Of a DNA stretch of 22,220 nucleotides, positions 9,682 through 18,539 are shown one piece after another. Each line of letters opens with the position of its first letter. Within the stretch, counting starts at the first letter, position 1. Both the position numbers and the translations under genes were made by a program. The stretch is from Pelargonium nanum (lineage: Eukaryota; Streptophyta; Magnoliopsida; Geraniales; Geraniaceae), in NCBI GenBank assembly GCA_036897485.1, contig JAYMTF010001622.1, forward strand, positions 1-22,220. Direction: 5' to 3'. Below the pieces are notes generated by a model. That model had not been told where the DNA came from. It saw only the letters and a list, made by a program, of their open reading frames with translations, and did not search any database.

Positions 9682-11078
9682 CACAGGAAGCTGCAGAAAA
9701 CAAGAACTTATTGTTTAGAACAAGCAAGGTTCAGACTCTATATGTACACTAAGTTGGTGTGAATTGTGCATGCTTTGGTTCCAAGGTAAGGTTTCATTTT
9801 TTTTCCAAGGTTGACCATGACTCTGAGGTTACACTTCCCTCGCTTTCATGACAAATATTATTTTTTTGACACCACTTGGGAACACTGAGTTGCCGAGAAT
9901 CCTGCCATTTAGAACTGGTTTAGGTATGAAAATCAAGCAAAATGGAACTGACAATGGAGGAGAAACCATTACTTGAATGGACTGTGCAGGATATTTGATT
10001 TCTTTAGCCCAGCCAGCCATTTCTGACTTCAAGAAGATTGACAATTCAACTACATTGCAATTAAATAAACACAACAATACAACTTTGATGTTATAGGAGT
10101 GAAAGTCTACTACTGCCTAACAATTAACATATTATTAGATAGGCTTATAATGAAGAAATCAAGCTTATACATGATTAGCTCAAGCTTATTAAAGTTCTTT
10201 ATCCACTTAAGTTTAACATTTCTACTTATATGTAGAGCTGGCAAATCTGAAGTCAAAAGAGCAACTTGAGAATTTTGGCTTGTAGTGCAGCTGTATAAGG
10301 TTCATAAATCAAGCTTGTACATCACTTCTTTGTGATCAAACCCACAGTTCTGAGATTAGGTAAGGAACTTCTATGCAACTTCTTTGAATCAAATCCTTGT
10401 GCTTAGAATAGGTAACCAGCTATTCTTCCATATTTCCATGAAAGTCAAAGTTTTAGGATGCCAATTTAAAAAGAATATTAAAAATCCCACGCCCTGAATC
10501 TAAGCACTTGCAGGTCCAATTCAAGTATATGCTCAATAGTACACGACCTAAATGAATGACAGATCAAAAACTATTCTCAAATAAAAACTATCAGTTTCAA
10601 TATTTTGGCCAACTTCCAGCAAAATGGTATCCACCAAACCCAACATCCCTAACAACAGTAAAACCACTAGTTGTTTCCTTCAACAGGACTATCTTCAATG
10701 AAGATATCATACTATGAAATCCCAGTCTGCATCCATCAATTTCTCATGGTTCTAGAGAGCATTACAGAAGGAACTCTCTAGTAGCAAGTAGGAATAAGTA
10801 CCTGCTGCACTCAAAGTTTCATGTTCTTGCCATGATCCACAAGCAAATAAATCAACTGAATGTCAGACGCCACCCATATGAATTGGAACTTAGTCTCAAA
10901 TGGTAAAGGAAAAAAAAAAACAAGTCATGTAGTAGGAAGAGAGTCTATGGATATTGGAATCTAAGTAACCGAATATATGATATTCCAATTATGATGCACC
11001 TAGCCAATAGGAAAGTTGATCAAAATGCTCTGATACTAAAAAGAGTACCTGATGCAAGGCAGTCAAAGAAGTTCGTTA
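9582..11078 (-). other. Candidate alternative 3' exons of the SAM-binding protein gene
   Basis: The stop codon of the gene at 12269-13231 lies inside a donor-like site (CAATG|GTTAGT). Three downstream segments have good splice borders and keep one frame when joined: 11049-11078 (acceptor TTACAG, donor CATCAG|GTACTC), 10802-10855 (acceptor ATTCAG, donor GCAGCAG|GTACTT) and 9582-9690 (acceptor TTTTCTGCAG). All joins fall in phase 1. The frame ends at TGA 9614-9616, only 32 bases before the next junction. The result would be a roughly 372-aa isoform with a 53-residue tail. The segments are short, so open frames could be chance. The borders themselves look real and may simply mark spliced non-coding 3' exons. 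Confidence 0.35.
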
Positions 11079-12268
11079 CTGTAACCATAAAGATGCTTCA
11101 TGCTTGCTATAATGCTAAATACAAACAGAATTAATGGTAATCCTTCCATTGAACAAGAGGTGTAATGGTTTGTGGGATGGGATGCATTTGGTCCCTTTTT
11201 AGTTTAAGTTGAATATGCTTTCCCTATATTGATCCCTTGTGTTGACAGTGGAAAGTTGGTGCTCATGCTCGAATATTTGTCAAGAAGGCAAAGGTGAGAT
11301 TCACCACAGAGATTAGTGGGAGGTAGTGAGTTCGTTTCCATCAACTGGAGCCTAATGGGATTCTTGAGATTGCTCAGGACTATTGAATTGAGATTTTCTT
11401 CTCAAGCTTGTGATTGAAGATAGCCCTATGTTCCTAATAAATTCAACAATTTCCAGGAAAAGAAATTGACAAATGCCAAGGACTGCATCAGATAGTTATC
11501 TAACCAGTGTTTACATATTTTTATATTAAAGTGACTTCCAGTTTCTATACCTTGACTGGGATACCAGTCCGAGTGTGTTTGGTATATGCTTGAAAAGCAT
11601 TTGGTTATCCAATGAAACTAAACTTATGTTACAAATCCACTGTGTTTGCTATGAATCCACTCTGTTTTTTAAAACTGACTTCAGACAAAAGGGTTGTATC
11701 TCAGTATAAATGATATATGCCTTTTAGACAACATTAACTTGGACCTAAACTCAATGACTAGAGCCCCTCAAAGTCAAGAAAAACAATAAACTCTATTCAA
11801 ATAAGCCTTTAAACTCAAGGAACAGGCAATATGCGAATTATGTTGAGGTATGCATCTCATTATTGGCATTACTTTCAACACAAAAATGCTAAATTACTCC
11901 ATAGTTTAGCAGTACGATTTCCTTCAAAAACCAATCCTGTATTCTTCTGATACCATTGCGCATAAGATACCACCGCCCACTTGACCAAGTGGTAGCAAGG
12001 CTTGGGTGCAAGCGCAAGGACTCGTGTTCGAGACCCCTCATGGGCATGGTATAGGGTAGGGTTATATGTGTCAGTGTGGGGTTATATTGTATTGTAAATA
12101 ATCATCATTATCTTTCAAGAAAAGGAGTCGATTAATACCGTTACAAACACAAGCACAATAACAGTAACCATATGATATTAATGGCTACTTCATTTTCACT
12201 CACAAGCATACTTAGGCAACAAAAACATAATAAACCAATAGCAGAGATAAAGACAGAATGATAACATA
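9982..12268. other. Gene-poor interval between the small-protein locus and the SAM-binding protein gene
   Basis: Apart from the candidate short exons and a SINE (11966-12111), no open frame of note is visible on either strand. There is a degenerate tandem duplication of about 57 bases near 10322-10435, with units starting around ACTTCTTTG, and a repeated AATCAAGCTT-containing phrase near 10158 and 10307. It reads best as intronic or 3'-flanking DNA of the minus-strand gene. Confidence 0.45.
11966..12111 (+). mobile_element. tRNA-derived SINE
   Basis: The RNA polymerase III A box (TTGACCAAGTGG, 11981-11992) and B box (GTTCGAGACC, 12026-12035) lie 45 bases apart, as in tRNA-derived SINEs. They are followed by a tRNA-unrelated body and an AT-rich tail ending near 12111. 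It cannot fold as a complete tRNA. I could not find a convincing target-site duplication, so the outer limits are approximate. It lies in the region that would be the first 3' intron of the gene at 12269-13231, in antisense orientation to that gene. Confidence 0.6.
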
Positions 12269-13231
12269 CTAACCATTGAACGGCCTCCACATATCAGCAT
12301 AACACTTCAAAGACTCGGGAAGAGCGTTTTTCCAAGCTTCAAGATCGGGAAATTCACCGGTAAGAGCAATGGAGCTATCATCCTTTCTGTTCCCAAGATT
12401 CAAAACAAACAGCTTATCCCCAAAAACACTATACATTGCTTCAAGAGATTCTTTCATAACCACATCCCCATCTATCGACGAGTCCTCGGCTTCAACACAA
12501 CTACCAGCCACATTAACCATGATCCTCCCACCTCTCCTCAAGGACTTCCTCAGCTTCACCCAAGTTTTCGGGTCCCGAAGCTCAGGTATCAAACAACCCT
12601 TACTGAACAAATCAACAAAAATCCCAGAAAACCCACCTTCAACACTAGCGTCCAAAGCATTTCCAATGTTAATGAAAAGCCTATCCGGGTGTAGTCTCTC
12701 AAGCTTCTCAACCTCAAAAAACTCCCTCCCCACCGAAACCACGGACGGGTCGAGCTCCCAACCGTGAACCACCACCTCCGGGTACAGTTCGAGAATCAGG
12801 CGAGCGGCGGAGCCGGCGCCGAAGCCGAGAATCGCCACCGGACCGGGAGGCAGAATGGGCGGCAACGTGGCGAACACATCGAAGTAGGTGTTGGTGAGAA
12901 GATCGAAGAGGAAAATTATGCTGTGGATGTTTCCGGGGCGGTCCAGGAGGAGCAGCCGGGAGCCTCGGAAGGGATGATCGGACCTTCTGGAAACTTCTAG
13001 AACCCTGATGTAATTGTACCTGGACCTGAACTTGGCCAGGGTTTTGACGTCTTCGATCGGTATGCCGTTTTCCTGGGTCGCTTGAGATTTCGCAACCAAC
13101 CGTCGCGACCAGGGAGGTGCTCCGGGCCGGAAATGGAGGTCCGGCGGAGGAGAATGGCGGCAAATTTGAAATGGGCAGTAAACGAACGGTCGAATTTGGA
13201 GGAAGGTGCTTGGCGCTAGAGATGATAACAT
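12269..13231 (-). CDS. Spermidine-synthase-like SAM-binding protein, probably plastid-targeted
   Basis: A 320-aa class I methyltransferase-fold protein of the spermidine-synthase-like group. Residues 1 to about 50 are rich in Ser, Pro and Arg with few acidic residues, typical of a chloroplast transit peptide. Residues 73-108 (YNYIRVLEV and RLLLLDRPGNIHSIIF) match the N-terminal region of SpeE-like proteins. Motif I is Ile134-Leu-Gly-Phe-Gly-Ala-Gly-Ser, and the acidic SAM ribose contact is in GWELDP (Glu159, Asp161). A second acidic site lies in IFVDLFS (Asp207). The Trp-x-Pro near residue 315 is a usual C-terminal feature of the fold, which supports ending here. The polyamine-binding residues of true spermidine synthases are not evident, so the substrate is unknown. 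The stop lies within a splice-donor-like sequence, so a longer isoform is possible. I believe the Arabidopsis counterpart beside HDA6 is AT5G63100, recalled rather than checked. Confidence 0.85.
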   Translation of the reverse strand: MLSSLAPSTFLQIRPFVYCPFQICRHSPPPDLHFRPGAPPWSRRLVAKSQATQENGIPIEDVKTLAKFRSRYNYIRVLEVSRRSDHPFRGSRLLLLDRPGNIHSIIFLFDLLTNTYFDVFATLPPILPPGPVAILGFGAGSAARLILELYPEVVVHGWELDPSVVSVGREFFEVEKLERLHPDRLFINIGNALDASVEGGFSGIFVDLFSKGCLIPELRDPKTWVKLRKSLRRGGRIMVNVAGSCVEAEDSSIDGDVVMKESLEAMYSVFGDKLFVLNLGNRKDDSSIALTGEFPDLEAWKNALPESLKCYADMWRPFNG

Positions 13232-13290
13232 TTCAGTCTCTACTCAACCAGAGACTGTGAACAGATAAGAGTAGAAACCAAACGATGGAT

Positions 13291-13333
13291 GATATATAAG
13301 CCCAGTTCCAAACATTTCTAGCCTTTTGGGCCA
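13291..13333 (-). promoter_or_regulatory. Core promoter of the SAM-binding protein gene: TATA and two site II motifs
   Basis: On the minus strand a TATA-like TTATATAT lies about 65 bases before the ATG. Immediately upstream are TGGGCT (13299-13304 on plus as AGCCCA) and a GGCCCA/TGGGCC site (13327-13332). Site II (TGGGCC/T) elements bind TCP factors and are enriched in genes for organelle and ribosomal proteins, which fits the predicted transit peptide. Confidence 0.5.
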
Positions 13334-13553
13334 TTATCGCTGCAATTCGGGTTTTGGGTCGAGTTCAGTTTCATAGGTTCGGGTTACGGGCTCTCAGTGC
13401 AACATGTGAGGATTCACATTACTACGACCCCCAAAACTGTGGGGGTCAAATTTCAAGTGTACTCAGGTTCGGATCTAAGTGATATGTTACATGTCAAGAA
13501 CTTTTGAAATAAATCATAGATGCATCAAAATTCTAAACATGGGTTTGATAATT

Positions 13554-13760
13554 CTTTTTTCTTTGATAAACCGTAAGCGTAGATTAATTAAATAGGAGCA
13601 GTACATAGTGTATGGGATACCCATAATTTACAAAAACCTGCTCCACCTAAAGTAGCCAACCTATGGGCATTTACAAACTTCATTCTTCGAACTAACTGCA
13701 CTACATTCTTGCTAAAAAAGTGTTGTAACAGAAACAAAATGTCATTGACCACATATGTGG
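13554..13760 (-). mobile_element. Short non-LTR retroelement with 13-bp target-site duplications
   Basis: GGGTTTGATAATT occurs at 13541-13553 and again at 13761-13773. The 207 bases between end, in minus orientation, in TTTATCAAAGAAAAAAG, an A-rich 3' tail next to the left duplication. This is the signature of target-primed reverse transcription. No convincing A box is visible; a weak GTTCGAA occurs internally. I therefore read it as a 5'-truncated LINE tail or a diverged SINE. It lies between HDA6 and the SAM-binding protein gene. Confidence 0.65.
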
Positions 13761-13991
13761 GGGTTTGATAATTTTACATTCAATTGCCAAAAAAGAAAAA
13801 ACTACGATTGCCATCCATGTATGTCCATATCAAGTTCTACATTTGTCAATTGTAACTCATTTTGTTGTAAAATTGCAAGAGTTCATACTAAACAGGAAAA
13901 AAATAAAAACTACCTAGACTTGACTGAGTATTGATCTCCTGTCTAAGAGATGCACAGATACTATGTAGTTTCTAATTCAATTCAGACATCA

Positions 13992-16775
13992 TCAGTTTGG
14001 TGGGTGTTCATCTGTTGTTTTCTCTTCATCGTCCATTTCATCCGCAAAATCCCTGTATTAGCCAAAAAGAGAAAATAAAATCAGCTTAGATGAGAGGTAA
14101 CAATGGAATATTACGCGCAATGCAGGCGCAACACCACACGTCAAAACACGTGGTGATAGTGGGCACACCAAACAAACTAATGGCACACGTGACAACAAAG
14201 AAAAGAAAATTAGAAGGGAAAAACGAATGTATTGCTCTGAGGAACAACATATACACAAAACCCAACAATTGTACATTTTACTTGGACAAACAAAATGATA
14301 TTTTTACTACACATACTTTTGAGCACACAAGGCATAGAGTGTTCTACCTCATCACCGTATCTGATGTATGCAGGCTACGAGTGTTTGATGATTTACGCCA
14401 TGGCTTCTCTTCCTCTTCATTGTCAGATTCATTATCCTCGCCATTCCAAATGCGAGGTTTGGGTCTTTCATCCATATCCTCTTCAGCCTACAGAAACATG
14501 TCCTCCAGTAAGAGCACAACAGGAAAAGAAATGGTATTTGGGTTAAATCAAGGAAAATGATTGAGAAATTTGTCAGTAGCAACCAACCTCCTCTGGAACT
14601 TCTGTTGTAGGCGGCGTTGTCTGAAAAGGTACACTGGGAGCATGTGGTAATCTAGAGAGTTGCTCTAGTAGTATGTTCCTTAAATTGTTTATAAATAATG
14701 TGTTTGTTAGAATTTTTTCTCAAAATAAAATAAAGTGCCCCAAGAATAAAGTAGACAATTTAAACTACAACTCAGTACTGTATTGTAAGCAAGGGTGACG
14801 ATAGCATTTTTTTTTTCCTAACAAAAGAAAAATTCATTAATCTAATAGATTATACAAATAATCTCCAAATAATAATAACCCAACTGAAAGTTCTAGTCTT
14901 GCAGTCATGGTATAGCTAATCATATTTAAACAATTGGTTTGCATGACAGATTGAAGAATACCAAGTATAACAATAAATGGAGCAACTGTCAATCAAATTA
15001 CTCGTATATTATCCACAAACCACCAACTTAAGTGTCAATTAAGAAAATTTACTCCGTCAAGCAAACAAGGATCAAGTTCTCAGTAAAAGTTAAGATATGG
15101 ACATCTTAGAACTGATGTAGAGGGTTTGAGTTTAGTCCTAGAATCATATTGATGGACTGTCATTGTATACTTATAAAGGAAAAACTTATATTTTGATCCT
15201 TGGCATATTGTAGTCATTAGGTAAAGTTGTATATTTGACATCAATGGATCACATTATTCATCATCTATGAATGACATGTTTGATGATTCTTTTTTTTGAT
15301 AAGCAACGGGACATCATAGTCGAAGTAACAATGTTTCTCACTCCCTTTGGGAGCGTCGCCCTAAAGCCCACCCCACAAATCCCACCCCATACCGTCGACA
15401 AGGAGGCTCGAACTTGAGATCTCAGAGGAAATTCAAAGTGGTATTAACCACTTGGCCCAACATGTCTTGGTCATGTTTGATGATTCATATTGGCTTATTT
15501 GTGGCTGAATGAAGGCTCTAGTCATATTAAATGTACACTAATCTTAACCCTAGTTATCTTCTGCAGTCTGATCTTCCCTTGATAAGCATTATCTAAGAAT
15601 TGTCTCTCGGTGAAAGTGATCATAGTTCCATCTCAAAATAAAAATAATTAAGGAAACGACTTTCTACAGTACAGATAAATGGACATATTGATATCATAAT
15701 ACAATATAACTATCATAAGAGGCAGACTAGTTTACAATTTTACATTAATTTGTTTCCCATATATAATGATTGAAAGAGTTTGTCATTCAAGAACAATGCC
15801 TCTATATACTGAGGTTAGATGGTTTTGTTTATGAACAAAAGAACACATTTTAGTAACCAAGAATAACTCAGATTTGAATATAATAAGTAAAATCACAGTG
15901 TTGTTTCAAATTCTTCATACTATCATATGATCAAAGCAATTAGCATACATATTAAAATACTATCTTATAAATTATAATACAATCACAAGCACCAACAGAA
16001 TTTAAAACAATAAACATGTTACGCACAGAGTAAATCACCTTATTCTCTCCAAATCTTTTGGTGAGTTAAGGTTCTCCATGTTGCACGGGTCAATGTGAAG
16101 AGTATAATCTGGGCCAAAGTACTCATAATATTCATTATAAGGCAATTTGTTATCAGGTTCCACCCCAACTGCAACAGCTGTCTGTGACAGTAAAAAAATG
16201 TAAATCATGCACAGAAAACATTTCATTATTAAGATGAAAGGGTTAATAAAAGGACTGTAATGATGCGTGATATTTCAATTCTCTAATATGTTTTTGCTGC
16301 TATAATGCAAAATAATTCTAGAAATTGCTTCCTCTAGGCCTGATCTCTGCATTTCTATTCAAGGCTCAAGCTGATTTAATAGGCCCAATACAGGCTCGGC
16401 AGATGTAATTTTGTGACTACTATCTTTCTCATGTCAGTTTTAAGTTTTAAAAATTAAGAAATGAGGAATAGATTTGGAATTACGGACTGAAGGGTCACAT
16501 TCTATAGTTCTAGCAAGCTATTCAACCCATAGATACTATTACTATTAGGAATGGATTCTAACAACTAAGAACAGGCAACTTGATTTGGGACTCAACACCA
16601 AGGCTAGATGTGTCTTCTGTCATGTAAACTAAATATCAAACTTTTTGCTGATTAACCTTGCTATGAATTTTCTAGGAGGTCACATGATGGGAGCCTGATA
16701 CATTGGCACACCCTTTACTTCAATACTTTGCTCAGTAAAAGATGAAAATGTAAAAGGGTTTTGAGTTACCGAGTT

Positions 16776-16817
<42 letters not shown>

Positions 16818-18413
16818 CCTCATAGCACCAGCACCGGGCAACATTTCGAATAGTATATCCTCCACCACCCAATACCATCAGTGGAACATTATAGGACCTA
16901 AGGAAGCGGAGGCAATCAGCATGGCCCTTAACAGACAAATTAAAGCACCCCAGCCTGTCACCAGAAAGTGAATCTGCCCCACACTGAAGAACTACAGCTT
17001 CTGGCTGATAAACCTGCATGACTTTCTGAATGATTGGACGAAACAAGCCACGGAAACTCTCATCGTCCATCCCATCATTCAATGGAACATTCAGCGCATA
17101 GTTCTTTCCAGACCCTGCACCAACATCTCTGATATGCCCAGTCCCTGGGAAGAAATCTCCAAATTTGTGAAAAGATACAGTCATGACTCTGTCAGTAGTA
17201 AAAAATGCCTCCTCGACACCATCACCATGGTGAACATCAATATCTATATATAATACACGCTGCACATAAATATTAGGTGAATCAGATTCCTACTGCTAAG
17301 CAAAATAGTATGGTAACGATGATATGGTTCAAAAGTATATTTATATAATACCAATACAAGGTAAAATTACAACTCATATTGGCTCCATATGCTTTTTATT
17401 AAACCATTTCCATTCCTATCAACAACAAAAAGACATTCATCCATCGCTCTACTTCAGCAACAGCATATATTTTTTTCATTTCATTCGTATAAATGATAAA
17501 GTGGAAAAATCACCATAGTTAACAAAGGATTTAATAGGATGTAATTTCCGATGTTAGAACTTGGAATCTCCACTCAATCTGCAACTATCACTGAATTTTA
17601 AGTTTTCATAATTTTTCATATGCCTTCTCAGAAGCCAAAGAAAGTAAAACCTTAAAATTTAAGTATTAGCAAGCATGAATTAAGACCTAGCTACAAATCC
17701 CTTGAACAGTTCACTCCTTTAACTTACAAAACAATTATGAATAAAAATCCACATTTTTAACTTTTCGAGCATAACTAATATCATAATTCACTAACTATCA
17801 AATAGAACTAATGTCAAATTTGAGAACAAAGCATCAATAAAATTTCAAACAATTAATAGCATAGAAATATTACCCTGTGAACCTTGAGCAGCTCAAGAAT
17901 ACCCAGCACAATGTCATTGACATAGCAGAATCCAGAAGCCTCGGCCTTCTTGGCATGGTGCAAGCCACCGGCCCAATTCAGGGCAATGTCGGAATCTCCT
18001 CGGTTGAGCTTGACGGCGGCGCCAATAGAGCCGCCGGCGGAGGCCTGGCAGAAGCCAAACAGGCCGTCGAAGACGGGGCAGTCCTCGCCGACGTTGAATC
18101 GCTTCTGGTGGCGGGTGTAGGTGTAGTCGGAGAGGGACTCCGGAGAGACGGAGGAGAGGAAGTCGACGTAATCGGAGGAGTGGAAACGGCGGATGTCGTC
18201 GGGGGAGGCCGGGAAGGGGCGGCTGATCTCGAGGCGGCGGTGGAGGGAGTAGTGGACGATGAGGTTGTGGGCCATGCGGATGCGGTGGGGCTTCATGGGA
18301 TGGCCCTGGCCGTAGTAGTAATCGCCGATGGAGGGCTCGTAGAAGTAGCTCACGCGCCGCTTCGTCGCGTCGGGGCCCGACGGGAGCGACACGCCGCTCT
18401 TGTCCTCCTCCAT
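13992..18413 (-). CDS. HDA6: RPD3/HDA1-class histone deacetylase HDA6
   Basis: A six-exon class I histone deacetylase, nuclear and zinc-dependent, removing acetyl groups from histone tails; in Arabidopsis HDA6 acts in gene, transposon and rDNA silencing. CDS exons: 17874-18413, 16819-17259, 16039-16181, 14588-14678, 14348-14487 and 13992-14052. They sum to 1416 bases or 471 aa, the length I recall for Arabidopsis HDA6. The catalytic site is complete: His152-His153 (GGLHHAKK), zinc ligands Asp188 and His190 (DIDVHHGD) and Asp276 (CGADSL), and transition-state Tyr315 (GGGGYTIRN). The tail after about residue 385 is acidic and hydrophilic, with a KPRIW motif and a DEMDDEE stretch, as in HDA6 rather than HDA19. 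All junctions are GT-AG. Four have ordinary donors; intron 2 has the poor donor GAG|GTCTCT at a microsatellite. Start ATG lies in a good context. Intron 3 holds a SINE. I see no break in the reading frame. Confidence 0.95.
14137..14191. promoter_or_regulatory. Cluster of three ACGT elements (two G-boxes) in HDA6 intron 5
   Basis: ACGT cores at 14138, 14148 and 14187 include CACGTG at 14147-14152 and 14186-14191. The first two also form an imperfect inverted repeat (CACCACACGT against ACACGTGGTG). Such sites bind bZIP, bHLH or ABF factors. An intronic regulatory role is only a possibility. Confidence 0.35.
14808..14920 (-). mobile_element. Possible LINE 3' tail in HDA6 intron 3
   Basis: Read on the minus strand, the segment ends in TTAATGAATTTTTCTTTTG followed by an A run (14810-14818 as T on plus). 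This resembles the 3' end of plant L1-type LINEs. No clear target-site duplication was found, and the 5' limit is a guess. Confidence 0.25.
15290..15471 (-). mobile_element. tRNA-derived SINE in HDA6 intron 3, with 15-bp target-site duplications
   Basis: CATGTTTGATGATTC flanks the element exactly at 15275-15289 and 15472-15486. The 182-base element lies in minus orientation, the same sense as HDA6. It has an A box (TGGGCCAAGTGG, 15448-15459), a B box (GTTCGAGCC, around 15405-15413), a GC-rich tRNA-unrelated body and a 3' end GCTTATC followed by eight A (15290-15297 as T on plus). Intact duplications suggest a fairly recent insertion. Confidence 0.88.
16777..16816. repeat. Compound (TG)12(AG)8 microsatellite at the HDA6 intron 2 donor
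   Basis: On plus, 12 TG units (16777-16800) are followed by 8 AG units (16801-16816). In HDA6 sense the intron begins GT and immediately continues as (CT)8 then (CA)12, so the repeat forms the 5' splice site from intron position +3 onward. Confidence 0.95.
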
Positions 18414-18479
18414 GGACCTAAAACCAGAGCCCTCTCTCGGTCAATTTCTCCGACTCGCTGAACTGAAGAAATCGACTTT

Positions 18480-18487
18480 TTTCCCGC
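18480..18487 (+). promoter_or_regulatory. E2F-type site upstream of HDA6
   Basis: TTTCCCGC matches the E2F consensus TTTSSCGC exactly and lies 67-74 bases upstream of the HDA6 ATG, in the probable core promoter or 5' leader. E2F sites mark cell-cycle genes, and class I deacetylases are known retinoblastoma-complex partners. Function is inferred from the motif alone. Confidence 0.4.
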
Positions 18488-18539
18488 TGAATCGGACAGA
18501 GCAATTACACGGTGGTTTCTGGGTTTTTTTTCTAGTACA

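Noticed and set aside
9528-9752. 74-codon open frame on plus
   Set aside because: Opposes the better-supported minus-strand exon with good splice borders; no domain.
12021-12040. Possible tRNA gene because of the GTTCGAGACC B box
   Set aside because: The surrounding bases do not form acceptor, D and anticodon arms; the SINE explanation fits better.
14090-14560. 156-codon open frame on plus
   Set aside because: Antisense shadow of HDA6 exon 5 and its flanking introns.
17877-18461. 194-codon open frame on plus rich in Val, Gly and Ala
   Set aside because: Antisense shadow of the GC-rich first exon of HDA6.
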